Positions 46,903-59,200 of a stretch of 64,000 bases of DNA are shown here, piece by piece (position 1 is the first letter of the stretch; every line of letters begins with the position of its first letter). Origin of the DNA: Euonymus europaeus (Eukaryota; Streptophyta; Magnoliopsida; Celastrales; Celastraceae); contig OY756965.1 of assembly GCA_963580455.1 (NCBI GenBank), positions 26,138,902 through 26,202,901 of the forward strand, written 5' to 3'. The translations under genes and the position numbers were made by a program. Below the pieces are notes generated by a model, which saw nothing but the letters and a program-made list of their open reading frames with translations, did not search any database and was not told the origin of the DNA.

Positions 46903-49498
46903 CTACCATTTCAAATTAATGGCTAAATCTAGGAGAGCTTCTACTAGGCTGATGGTCCGTTGCTTCTCCTGTTGCTTTAATTTATGAGCAACAGATTCTG
47001 GATCCAGCCCCAGGGCATGGGCATTTTGAACTTCACTTTGCTCAGATCTGACATCCTGCAGCAATGCATCAACCTCTCTCACAAAATCTACCCTCAGAAG
47101 AATGTCATCGGCTTCTGTAAGTGGTCGCACTGGACCTTGATGCTGAAAAACCATTTCAATCAAACATGTTCTGATGGCAAAAGCAGCAATATCTTATAGG
47201 ATTCTTTCAATTTAACGAAATAGCTAATAACCTAATTTAGTTTCATGCATTTCTAGCACTTTCAACAGAAATTAGGCCCACAAATATCTTGCACTTTCAT
47301 ATTACCTTATCAATGTCAAACCCAGCTGGTACGAGAATGCTAAATGGATCTTCTCGTGGGAAGCTAGCAACCATTTGTTTTCTGCATTCCTTCAACCATG
47401 CTTCATTATCAAACCCATCATACATATTCAATAGATCATTGAGCAGCCTCATGGCAGGACTTGCCTCTCGTTTCACGATCTCGGTCTAGTAAATGTAAGA
47501 AAATTAATTCTCGGCAGCATACATAAAGTACGGATATAAACTAACAAAGAACGAAAGTTAAGGAACAGAATATGTGTTAGAAAATTTAAATCAAGTATGA
47601 AATGCAATTTTAAGGTTTGAGACGCTAATTTTGACTACTTTCCAGTACGCGATTATCTTGTGCAAGTGCTTGGGAAGAAGGGAAGTACTATTCATGCACT
47701 TCCATTAGACATTACAATGACTGGTTGATTTGAAAACAAGGAGAACACAGCATACCTCAACCCTTCTGTATAATAGATCAAGACATCTAATAGCATCTTT
47801 TTCATCCTGGAAAAGTAAGATGCAATTTCATGAGAGAGAGAGAGAGAGATAAATCAATAAAACTTTTGAGCAGGCTAAACAAACCACTCACATCGCGCCG
47901 AGCAAGATCAAGGCGATTCCATATGACCATTAGAACAAGGTCGGTGAGTTCCCCTTTCTCAGCAGCTTCCACAATTTTCTGCACTAAATGAAACTAGCCG
48001 TCAACCATGATATATTTGACGATGCTGTCAAAACATAACAGGAGGGAGATGAGCAAAACAGATAGAAAGATATCAGATTTCAATTCACAATGTTAATGTG
48101 ATCAAAAGGCACATATCGTTGCATTACTCCTTTTTCTTTTGTGACCATGATACCTCTTCCACTTCATCAACTGCTCTGATTAAGCTTGAAACCAATTTTC
48201 TTGCTTTCCTGAGATCTTCTTCTGGATACTCCTTCAAACGCAGGCCAATTTCACGATACTCTTCAACCTTACGTTCTTCTTCCTCATCTTCCTCATGACG
48301 TCTTTGATGAAATTCCTTTGTCTTTTCCCGCTGCCGGGCTTGCCATTCCTAGCCATTGTAATTGAAATAGAGATTGTACAGTTACTGTAATAAATTCAGC
48401 AAGAGACACGGAAATATCTCAGATTTCAGTTCAACATGAAAGGAGTTTCTTCCATTTAGGCTACACACAGTAACATCCGTTTACCATGAGCACCAGGCCA
48501 GGTGATGACTACAAAGTTTTAGTCATGATTGACATAGAAAACTTTATGTATATTGGGCTCGACACAATATGATAAGTAAACAATGAAAACAGAATTATTA
48601 TGAACTCATTATTCAGAAAATCCAAGAAGATGCATATGAAGCAATGGAAGTTGACCCGTGCAAAACTGAACATGAATAGCCTAAACCAACACCACTTTTG
48701 TAAGGTATTGTCCGCTTTGGACTTAGGCCAGAACGAATTTGTCATTTAAAAGGTGCATCACAATTGTGAGATTGAGCTATCAGTTATATACCACATCACT
48801 TGGCGTCACCCAAGCGCTAGTAAACTTTATATTTCTAACACTCCACCGCTCTTATGGTTAGGCAACGCAAAACCCCAGAAGTGACTCAATACCATGAAAT
48901 CAAATCAGATACTAGTGAGAGCACCGAACATGAATAGCCCAAACTAACACCACTTTTTGAGGTATTGTCCGTTTTAGACTAAGGCCTGCACAACTTTGTC
49001 CTTTAAACGGAGCCTCACAAGTGTGAGGTTGGACTATCACTTGGCATCAACCCAGCTATGTGAGACTTACGTATTTCTAACAATCAACAATAAAAACAGA
49101 ACATAAAGGTAAATAACATTCGTGCACAAGGCACCACAGGGGGCGAGTTTGAACTTGTGAAAGCAAACAAAATCCACAATAATACGAAGAAAAACAATTG
49201 CATACCTCATCGTAATACTCCTTTGGCATGCCCTCCAATAGCACCTCTTTTTTGCCGGTGCATCTTCTCAGAACTGCAGGAAAGAAACAAAAAACAACAA
49301 GAAAGAAGTGAAATTTATGAAATCACGAACAAAGTAGTAAAACCCCATCGATGAGTGTAACTAACAAGAGCAACCGGAAGTTGGTGGGTACTTGGTCTTG
49401 AAGATGGAGCTTCGCACCTTAGCCGGAGAGATGAGCGATGGCAGTGAAGGTGCGCCCGCTAGGCTAGCGAGAACACCTTTGCCTCCATAGTTTAGCAT
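46903..49498 (-). CDS. PAC: PALE CRESS plastid protein, 314 aa, seven exons
   Basis: Chloroplast protein required for plastid ribosome/rRNA maturation and chloroplast development; null mutants are pale or albino in Arabidopsis. Exons: 49498-49375, 49273-49206, 48348-48154, 47978-47892, 47806-47756, 47485-47306, 47142-46903. All junctions are GT-AG and in phase, giving 314 residues against 313 in Arabidopsis. The N-terminal 41 residues form a Ser- and Ala-rich transit peptide. Next come the KKEVLLEGMPKEYYDEEWQA block, a highly charged coiled coil (EEDEEEERKVEEYREIGLRL), ELTDLVLMVIWNRLDLARRD, SPAMRLLNDLLNMYDGF, FPREDPFSILVPAGFDID, LLRVDFVREVDALLQDV, and the tail KLKQQEKQRTISLVEALLDL. The exon 3 acceptor intron contains a TRIM-like element. 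Confidence 0.95.
48667..49082 (-). mobile_element. TRIM-like non-autonomous LTR retrotransposon in PAC intron 2
   Basis: Two LTR-like direct repeats, minus orientation: 49082-48925 and 48840-48667. Each begins TGTTAGAAATA and shares GTGATGC/GTGAGGC, CGGACAATACCT, AGTGGTGTT and GGGCTATTCATGTTC-type blocks. The 84-bp interior has a sequence resembling a tRNA-Met primer-binding site (ATGGTATTGAGTCAC, compare TGGTATCAGAGC) and a purine-rich AAGAGCGGTGGAG just before the second repeat. No coding capacity. No clear target duplication was found, so the outer ends may be off by a few bases. Confidence 0.55.
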
Positions 49499-50097
49499 CA
49501 GATAGAAGTACAGGCGACGGAGAGAGAGTTTCAAAGAATTAATAAACGTTAATGGGTTGACACGTCCGATCCGCCGATTCGGTTTTTTTTTCCTCCTATT
49601 TTCTATAAAATAAAAACAAAAAATACATGGTAATTGACCATATTAAAAGTTAAAAACAGCATCGTATCAATGAATAATGTGCATGTGGCCCACGTAAGAT
49701 CTGCATCCATAAATCAACGGTCCTAATAAGTAGGAAATAAATAATAAAGCAAGCATGGTTGCAGCGGATTCTTCACTGAGCATAGTAGCCTCCAAAGGGC
49801 AGAGACAATAATTGCTTGGTTGGGAGTCCCAATCAGGATTCTCAAGGCAAATCACTGCCACAAGTTCCGAACGCAGACAAATTCTCGATTGAACGCTTGG
49901 ATCACACAGATCCACCGTTCTTAGTTGCCGATTACGTATTTTTCGTTTTTGGGCACCACTCAAAAATATGAACTTTTGAGAAGAATCTTGGAATTTTGAG
50001 GTTAGAGAAGGATAAGTCTATGGGGTTGTGAGAAGAGAGCGATTAGCTACTGAGGAGAAATTGGGTATCAGGAAATTGGTTTCTTTCCCAAAACATT
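49499..50097. promoter_or_regulatory. Divergent promoter between PAC and the 419-aa gene
   Basis: A 599-bp gap between the two start codons, with poly-pyrimidine (49587-49600) and A-rich tracts. Open frames inside it are not supported. It must hold the 5' leaders of both genes. Confidence 0.5.
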
Positions 50098-53000
50098 ATG
50101 GTGAAGCTCTGTTTGATGGCCTCTCATGGGCACCCTCCTAGTACTGGATTTGTTTTCCACCAAGAGCAAGGCATGTGCAGGGTCGTCAAGGTAATCTTTG
50201 ATATCCATGTAGGCGCCCGTTTGATTTTTTTTCTTTTATATATTGCAATATCAGTTGTTTGTGATAGGGGTTGGTTGAGTTTTGTTCGGGTAGATGGTTT
50301 AATTGAGCTTGTTTAGCTTCATCTATCGTTGCTTGGCATTACTATGCTTTTGAGTTCATTTGAATCACCTGCGGACATATTATCTGTTGTAATTCCAACT
50401 GGCTATGGTGGATTCGAGTCCTTTACTGATTTATATGTTTTAGTTTATTGCTTTATATAGCGAGTCAAGATTAGCACTACTACTGTTGCTTTCCATTGTC
50501 CTTGTTCTTTAGTTGGTCTATGGGTGTTATCCTGCTTGTTAGAGGTTGCCAATGAGGCTTATAATAGAAATCCTTATTGAGATGATCTTATGGAGGAAGA
50601 TTTTGCACAGTAACTTTGTTTAAGTAATACATACACCGATGCAAACTCGAGGTTTTTCTCGAGTCTCTATCTCAATTCTCTAACGATGCATAGACTCACT
50701 ATCAAGTTGCCTGCTTAAAGTATCTGGGGTTTGTCTGCAAACAACTCCAGTGCATAAGACTTTCACTTTAGGCCTAGGTCGGGCCAGGGAAGGGGACAAA
50801 CAGGATGTACAAATCTTACCCCCACTTAATATGTGTAGTGGTTGTTTCTTAGAATTGAACTTCTGCAACTCTACCAATGGTGCCTGGTTATAGATGAATA
50901 AATTTCTCAGCTTTTACTATGCACTTTTTGTTCGCTTAGAATGCTTTAATCTTTATTTATCTCATATTTCATCAATGTTTCTTCTTCTAATTTTATGTTT
51001 TAATTCATCTTTTGGTATATGATACTTATCTTAGAATAAGTAATTGGTAACTCCTTTTTTTTCCTCCTGAAATAATTGTTTACATTGGCAATGTGCTTAA
51101 CTGCACCAACTATTCTTTCTCAATGCCATGGTAATCATGTCTGAGATTATGTATTGCAAAAAGTTATCCCCATTCGTCCTATACAGTTATACTCTTTATC
51201 GAATATGATGCAGGATTGTCAGCCTTGCTTGCCAAGTCTGAGAACAAAGCAGGAATTAATAGCGCCATCTTCCCTTAGTTTGATGCCCTATAAGGAGCCA
51301 TTGATGCCTATAAGTAGCTTCTGTGAGTCCCGCCAAATGGTCAAGTTTGACTCGACTATCAAAAAACCCATTCATGACATGCAAGGTTTGTAGCTCCCTA
51401 GGCTACGTGTGGCTAGGTTTTGGAATCTCCTTCCTTTTTCTGATTTATCAGTTTCTTTTACTATCAATTGTTGTACAGCAGACATCTTTTGCATTGATTC
51501 ATGAACACCTTTCTAATTGAAGGATCCGAATTCTCTGTAAAGGTGCCAGGTTACATATCTATTTTCATGTGGGGATTGATTGTATATCTGCATATGTCGT
51601 AAAAGGAATTCATGGCATGCAGATATGGAGATGACGTAATTTATTGTTGTTTATAGCAATTTATGGATCTCTGATGGTATTACAAATTTCTGTTGAGCCA
51701 AATAGTTATCTACCCTAATGGAGCAGACTATTGCACTAGAAAATCAAATGTCCATGAATAAATGCATGTGCTAGTTCATCATCATCATCCAAACCTTTAT
51801 CCTAAATGTTTGGGGTCGGCTACGAGTCTTTGAGAAAATTTACAGGAATCCACTATTTGTATTCGTTTCTGCCATTCTTGCATAGTTATGAAAGAAAAAG
51901 TCCATGCCAATATGGATCCATGAGGAGAAAGAGTAGGAATAATGGTAAAGCAGCCCTGAAGGGCAAGAGGGTCACCTTTTGTCCTGCATTCAAGGGGAAG
52001 GATGAAGTATCACAGGAAGCCTTTTTCTAATAATGTAGAATCAGTTTACTTGTTGTTTAGTAATATAATGTGGCAGAATCATATACGTTGGTCGACCCTT
52101 TCAGTGCATTTTATTGGTGCTTTCTTTTGTGTTCTATAACGCTAACCTATGTACTTCCTTCCTTATCATGGTGGCAGACAATGTAGTGAACTCTGTTCTC
52201 TTCAGCATTTTGATGGCTGAACAATGTGCGAAACATGAAAGGATATTGCGGTTCCTTACTTCTGGGCATAGTGAAGTAGAGAAGGGGAAATTGGATTTTC
52301 CTGCACTTTCTGAGTTGATGGAACTTCAAACATTGGCATTTGATGAGCATCAGGAACCACATTTTCCTTCCCTCGTTTACCTAAGTAGGGAACTTGACAC
52401 CGCAAAGCATCTCCTGGACGTTGTGGGACATATATATAGTTCAAAAATGTTGGTTCAGTCATATGGAAAAGTTCCAATCACAAGCGATGAGACTGAGATG
52501 AAGGACATTCTTTCAATTCTCTCAGAGTTTTACTTATTAAATACCTCAACTAAGTGGAGAAAGCAGTCACTTGTTCCCCCGTTTGGCAGGTACGATGCTT
52601 AGATCTGGGTAGATTATGAATAAAATTTGTGTTGCTTAATAATTATTTGGACTTGGTAAACATGTATATAAAAGAACGACTTTTATCCTTTAACACTACG
52701 ATATAATCGGTTCAAGTCAAGCATGTGGCCTTGACTGTTTTTGGTTTGTAAAATTTTTGAGTGCTTTGTGATTCCTCATAAATAATATTCCTATCAACCT
52801 GTCTTATACTCTTATTCCAGATTTGTTCTCTGACATAATTTGGACATGTGAACTTGATAGCTTGATTTTATTTGTATAATTTCTGAGTGCTTTGCAATTC
52901 CTCACAAATAATATTCCGATAAAAAAATTTATATTCCAGTGGTAGAGTTCCAGTGGTGTAACCTATACGTCACATGTTCAATTCCTGTAAATAGCTTTTC

Positions 53001-55352
53001 CACATATTATGTGGGGGTAAGGTCTGCTTACAACATCTTGTCTGTCCCCGAACCATCCATATTGCAAGGTCTTGTGCACAAGAGTTGTATACCTTTTATC
53101 AAAAAATTCCTATTCCAGATCTGTTCTCTGAGCATAGTTTGTGTTGCATTGCATGGGCCATTTCTAATAGTGAAAGAAAGTTGTTCCTTGAGCACTTAAA
53201 CCTTTTGAATTGTGTTTGGAAGATTATTTGGCTTACTCTCTGAAGGTTTTAGTTTCTGTTTTGTTACCAAAATTGTTCCGATATTCAGTCATTCTTATTC
53301 GAGCTGGGGCCTTGAACTTGTGAGCTCTATCTATCTAATTCAGTGAATTTCATGTAAAGACCTTGTCCAATGCTTGTGAGGAACTTCCCACTTTGGGCCA
53401 TCTAACCTCATGGTTTTGCCCTCAAAAGGTACCTCACAAGGTTAAGCACATGTTTTAAATATTTTGTAATGAATCATTTCCCAAATATCTGGGGTCTCAC
53501 AATGCCTCCCACTCAAATCCCTGATGCAGAAGTCCTAGCTCAACCCTGATGCAGGAGGCAACCAGAAGAATTTTTGAAGTTAATTTTAATTTTTTGTGCT
53601 TTGACAATATTGTAGTTATCAGGTGAAGGGTATTTGTAGAGTCTTTTAGTATTGCAGGGTTTACTTCAGTATTTATGAGTGTTAGTTTTCATTATGGGAA
53701 GTCCTACTCTTATCGGGATTGGTAGTCTATTTCTTTTCCAATTAAAAGTATAAGCTTTTAGTTTTCGTTATATTATTTGGATTTGGTCCTCTATGTTGTC
53801 CTTATACGCCAGTATTGTTAAGTTACTTTCTGAAAGACATCTGACCTGCTATCTTCCGATCAAACAGGCTAAATATTATTGATACCCAGCATAACAAGCA
53901 TACATCTTCTTTGAAGTTGGAAGCTGTCACTGCCACACCTTTGAAGAGGTAATCCTTTGTTTAACGTATTCTTAATATGTCATACGTCCGTGATCAAATG
54001 ATAAATTGGATCCTTGCTTCTTTGTCAGTGAAAGTGCGCGAAGTTTGATTTCAATTATTTAAATAGGAATTTCTCTTACTTGCCATAAATGAGGTCTATC
54101 ATCCGTATTTTTAATATTCTGGAGCATGCTAATATTTACATTTGCACGATTAAGGGTTTGGCAGTGGGTAAATCGGATTCCTATAATCGTAAGGCTGGTC
54201 ACTAAAATAGCAATCATACAACACTTTTCTGAGGCCTTTGACCTTTATGTCTGGCAAAGTGGGTAGATTTTGTGTGCTTTGATGACATAAATTACTTATA
54301 ATATGTGGGATTTGATACATATAGTTTGAGTGTTATATTTCTCACTTTGCCTTTATGCATACTGTTTATGCATACTGTACTGAAGGTGGACCATAAAATC
54401 TAAGCCATTCAAATGGACACATCAATGGAAAATCATTATAGAGATTTAATCAATAGATTAACTGAATGCAGGCATTGATACAGCTGCTCTACTGAACTTG
54501 AAAGGGCTAAGTTTTCAATTTGATCAATATGATGGGTTGGATTCAGTATTAACTTGAAAATTTGCGAAAGTGGCATTTATTGATATTCCTAAAATTAGAA
54601 TTAGAGGGTTTTTATTATTTATTATTTATTTTCAACACAGTTCAAAAACTCAACACTGTGAAGCTTTCGTGGGTCTGCCCTTGGGCATACTGGTGTTGGA
54701 ATTTCATGTTTTTAAACATTTTTACTGGTTATCACTTGACCTGACAAAGTGTCTGGCTGCAAAAGGAAACCTATGTGCAAATAGACACTTTTATTTTTGT
54801 GGTCAGAACGGTTTGTTCTCAGATTTACCTTTTTTCTTTTATCCTGATAGTCCTGGGAAACTCAAGCATAAGCCATCACTCAGGAAGAAGAACTCTAAGA
54901 AGGCAGGAACAGAGAGGGATCTATACAAAAGGAATTATTTCCATGCATGTGAGAGCCTTCTATCCTTGATGATCAATAAGAGAAGGCAAGGGAAAACTGC
55001 AATCCTCTCGCTAAAGAAATCTGGCCCTGAACTCCCCGAGCTACTGAACCAGTTCTCTGCCGGCATTGCTGGGACAGGCCTTGCTGTTGTTTTCTCTGTC
55101 ATGTGTAAATTTGCCTGTGGCAGGGTACCCCTCTGTGGATCTAAACTCCTTAGCACCGGATTTGGGTTTGGGCTGGTTTGGCTGTCTTGGGCGGTTAATA
55201 GATTAAGGGACACAATTGTGGACATCAACAAAAACACAAAAAGGGTGGGTTTGAAGGAGGAGGAGATGATGACTAGAGTGGATAGAAGTGTGAATGAGAT
55301 TTACTTCCGAGCCGCAACACTTTTGGCAGTAGCCGTACTGAGGTTTGCATGA
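50098..55352 (+). CDS. Plant protein of unknown function, 419 aa, predicted two membrane segments
   Basis: Five exons: 50098-50190, 51214-51385, 52178-52589, 53868-53948, 54851-55352. All sites are GT-AG and phases agree. I recognise the whole as a conserved land-plant hypothetical protein but know no function. It starts MVKLCLMASHGHPPSTGFVF. The middle is a soluble region with KDILSILSEFYLL and WRKQSLVPPFGR. A basic linker follows (KPSLRKKNSKKAG), then the best-conserved-looking block RDLYKRNYFHACESLLSLMI and KSGPELPELLNQFSAGIAGT. Two hydrophobic segments (GIAGTGLAVVFSVMCKFAC; LLSTGFGFGLVWLSWAVN) precede an EEEMMTRVDRSVNEIYFRAA tail. It shares a short divergent promoter with PAC, which alone says little about its role. 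An open frame begins upstream at 54570, but the acceptor at 54850 is in phase with exon 4. Confidence 0.8.
50737..50890 (-). mobile_element. Au-like SINE in intron 1 of the 419-aa gene
   Basis: In reverse it reads ATTGGTAGAGTTGCAGAAGT, GTTCAATTCTAAGAAACAAC, ATTAAGTGGGGGTAAG, TTTGTCCCCTTCCC, and ends TTATGCACTGGAGTTGTTTG. This is the same motif order as the other SINEs in this window. Confidence 0.55.
52934..53098 (+). mobile_element. Au-like SINE in intron 3 of the 419-aa gene
   Basis: Head CAGTGGTAGAGTTCCAGTGG, B-box-like TGTTCAATTCCTG, then CCACATATTATGTGGGGGTA, AGGTCTGCTTACAACATC, TTGTCTGTCCCCGAACC, and TTGTGCACAAGAGTTG. This is the best-preserved copy of the family here. Confidence 0.65.
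53338..53500 (-). mobile_element. Diverged LTR-like fragment related to the TRIM-like element
   Basis: Read in reverse it has TTGTGAGGTACCTTTTGAGG, then GGCCCAAAGTGGGAAG, then CCTCACAAGCATTGG. This parallels TTGTGATGCACCTTTTAAA, CCAAAGCGGACAAT and CCTTACAAAAGTGGTGTTGG of the PAC-intron element. Probably a solo or truncated copy. Confidence 0.35.
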
Positions 55353-56223
55353 TTTTCAAAGGAAGTACATTTTATTGACAGCTAATGGTTTGAAGAAAAA
55401 CTGGAAGAAGTTGCTTGGAGAATAACTCAGAATGGAATGGTAACTGTAAGAATGAAGTTGTTTGAGATAGATGTGTGCAAGCATTTGCTCTGAATTGACA
55501 ATGAACCATGCCTGAAAAAGGAATTTCTCCATATCAGATAAGGGAGACTTGGAGATCAAAGCAATCATGGCTTGTATGACATTCTGAAGACATGAGTTTG
55601 TGCAAGCATAATGTTGTCAACATTTTGCTTCTTGCAGCAGTTGAGCATGCATGGTTTTAATTTTCAGCCATAGCAGACTAAGACTTATTACTCAAACTGG
55701 AGAACAAATGTGTACATATAGCAGAGATTTTGTTGGGCGGAACTTTAAGCTAATTTTGCTGTACTTCTACTCTCTTGTTTGGAATAATGTTGTATCATCC
55801 AAAATATGAACCTCATTTTAACCGATGCAGAATGGCCGATAGAGAATGTTCAGTCCAAAATCTAAAATATGACTAGTATTTTACCCGCTATGAAATGTTT
55901 AGTCCCAGTGTATATGACTCATTTTACCCGCTGCAAACTGTTTAGTCTGAGGGTACCCGACTATTGCAGAATGTTCAGTTCAAACAGGTAGCCCATGGTG
56001 CACTGCAAAAGGGAACTGAAGATATACTAAATTTCAGATCTTCAGAATATCTTTGACACTAATGCCCGGAACAAATCGGATGCTGAGATGGAGATTATGC
56101 AAGTGATTACAGGGAATGTGTTGCCACAAAGTAGGGAATTAGACTTCCATATTCCACCCTTTTTGTGATCAACCAGAGATAAAAAGAACAAAGGATCTGG
56201 GTTCCAAAACCATAGAAGTATTA
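55353..56223. other. Convergent spacer between the 419-aa gene and mtEF-Tu
   Basis: Probable 3' UTRs of both genes. Short motifs (ATTTTACCCGCTG/ATG, TGTTTAGTC, AATGTTCAGT) recur loosely near 55815-55990 as an imperfect local repeat. No gene seen. Confidence 0.45.
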
Positions 56224-59200
56224 TCAGCTCAGCACTTTCGAGACTACACCTGCTCCAACTGTTCTACCTCCCTCCCTCAAGGCAAATCTTTGTCCTGTTG
56301 TATAGATATAAATAAAAAAATGTTAGGGGCCTTTCTAGCAGCCTCAACACTTGAAAGAATTGCCTAGAAAAGAGTCAGTGGTCCATCTTTTGCATATACA
56401 TAACAAAACAAGAACGAGTCAAAAAATGTAAGGTTAGAAGAATTTAGGAACTCAGAAAAAATCTCAATCAATCACAAGAACTTAGTTTTTTCTTCCATTT
56501 ACTTTGAGAAGGCAAACACTCCTTTTGGCTTTTATTCTTTCTACAAAAATCATAAATATTCACTCACTGGATCAGAACTCCCAATCATCACCTCATCACT
56601 AATACTTCATATTGCAAAATATGAAAAATCTCAATTCGACAATCGAGAAAACAAACATATATCACATATTTACGGCCCAAAAAACAGCAAACGAAAATAT
56701 GAAGTTAAGCATACCTGCTTCAAGCGGAACTGGTTGTATCAGCTCAAAAGTTGCAGTCACATTGTCACCAGGCATAACCATCTTAACATTTTCAGGTAAT
56801 TCTACCTTCCCTGTGATATCTGCAGTCCTCATGTAAAACTGAGGCCTATAATTTGAGAAAAAAGCAGTATGGCGTCCACCTTCATCTTTTGTGAGAACGT
56901 AGATCTCCGCCTCAAACCTCTTGGATGGTTTCAAAGATCCAGGCTTGGCAATCACCTGCACAAGTGTGATACAGCAGTATAGATTGAGATAATGCCAAAG
57001 AGGCAGATATTCACTTCTTTTGTAGTGAATTCACTGAAATCAATAGACAAATAAGAAGAAATAAGCAACCCAAGATGAAGCACATAAAATCATTAACAAA
57101 AGTATCTGTTTCCTTTAAAATACTGGAAAACAGAAAACAAATCTGGAACAATTGTGGCGCCACCTACCTGTCCTCTCTGCACATCGTCCCGCTTTAGGCC
57201 ACGTAGAAGAAGTCCCACATTGTCACCAGCCTAGCAAGATACACAAATAGCCAAGGGTTCAGGAGTTATGCAAATAAAATCCGCAGCAGTCCAAGGAGAA
57301 GAACCTTTTACTTACTTGTCCATGATCCAAGATCTTCTTGAACATCTCCACACCAGTCACTGTGGTTTTGAGAGGAGCACCCTAAAGGAAAACCATATGT
57401 AAACCACACATCTATACAACACTCCGGGCCAAGCATCAGTATTTATTTTGAAATTAGAGTATGGCATCCACATAAAAAACGATATGCTTATTCCGAGAGG
57501 TACACAGCAAATAAAGAAGAAAATAATGCTACATAAGCAATGAGTGCCAATTTAACTTGATCATTACCTGCATGAGGCCCAGAACCTCTACTTCTTCACC
57601 AACTTTTATGGTACCTTGTTCAACACGACCGGTAGTAACAGTTCCACGCCCCTTTAACAACCATGTAAAAATAAGTCACGCTCAACTGGCAACCCAAGTA
57701 CAGAGAAATCTTATTTTCACACACAAACCAAAAAAATCTGATGGAATACAGACATGGTGTGGCATAGAATTACTCTTTCAACAAAGTATAATGCGATTTA
57801 ATAAATTTGATTTGTTAAAATAATCATTCAAGACACACCCAATCAGTTCTAAATAATTCCAATGCAATGTTCACAATGAGGATTTTGCCGCTTTTAGAAC
57901 AGTTTTCATTGCAACAACATTTATATTCACTTGTCAATTCCAGATAACTCTGGCTAAATGAATTTAGCTTAAAAAGTATTTAAGATGAATCCATTAAACA
58001 GTCCAACTCAATTTAAATGCCTCAAAAGTCAAGAGGACAACGCAAAAACAAGAATGAATCCACAAAAGACCCCCTGCAGTACTCTTTAAAAAGAGTATTC
58101 CACAAAAGCACTGAAGAATTGAAGATGATCCTTTTACCTGAATTGAGAAAACATCTTCAATTGGCATAAGGAAAGGCTTGTCAAGCTGGCGTACAGGGTC
58201 CGGGATATATTCATCCACAGCCTCCATCAACTTTAAAATGGCATTTTTGCCTATTTCTTCATTTGTACCCTGTAGAGCAGACAATGCTGATCCACGAATA
58301 ATAGGGATATCATCGCCAGGGAACTTGTAGAAGCTGAGAAGTTCTGCCAAAATTATAAGCACAAATGAAAAACTTTAAACAAATCAAAACAACACAAATG
58401 GTATAATCACTGTCTATATAGAGAGATAATCTGAAAATATCAGCCTACCTCGGAGTTCCATCTCGACAAGCTCCAATAACTCTGGATCATCAACAGCATC
58501 AACTTTATTCAGGAAACACACAAGAGATGGTACTCCGACCTGTGCCGTGGATAGAAAAAAGTCTCCAGGTTATAACTCCAACCTGCAATTGCAGACAAAG
58601 GGAGACGAGCAAAAATATATAATCCAAGTATGCTTCACAAGCTGCCAAGAATTAGATGTGCACCTGGCGTGCAAGCAGAATATGTTCCTTGGTCTGAGGC
58701 ATGGGCCCATCAGGAGCAGACACAACTAGAATACCACCATCCATTTGAGCAGCGCCAGTAATCATGTTCTGCGGATCAATTAAATTATATGAATACTCCT
58801 GAATTCAGAACTCTCTTAAATAACAAACGCCAAGAAATCTGTTCTAAAGAGTCGAAGATATCTAAAAATGCATTTGCATTATATTGCAGTGGATCATATT
58901 TTCTGCGAGCAAGCTAAATCAGTCCAAAGTCTACCATCTGAGAGGGGCAAGTCAAACAATAATAAAAATCATGGTACAAAATGTTAAGCACCTAATTTAT
59001 TACTCTCATCACTAACCCAACCCAATTTCTTTCTTAATATTAGCCACACGGACATGCCAACAAATATGATTCAATAAGTCATATAGGAATATATATATGA
59101 CTCACAAGGACTCATAATTTGTGTTCTTCCTAAAACCTCTACCTTCTTAGTATTTGTTCTCCACCAATTCAGGTTGGCCCCAGAAGGGAAAGGCACATAA

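Noticed and set aside
54570..54850. N-terminal extension of the last exon of the 419-aa gene
   Set aside because: Low-complexity Phe/Tyr-rich sequence. The acceptor at 54850 joins in phase with exon 4 and gives a coherent protein.
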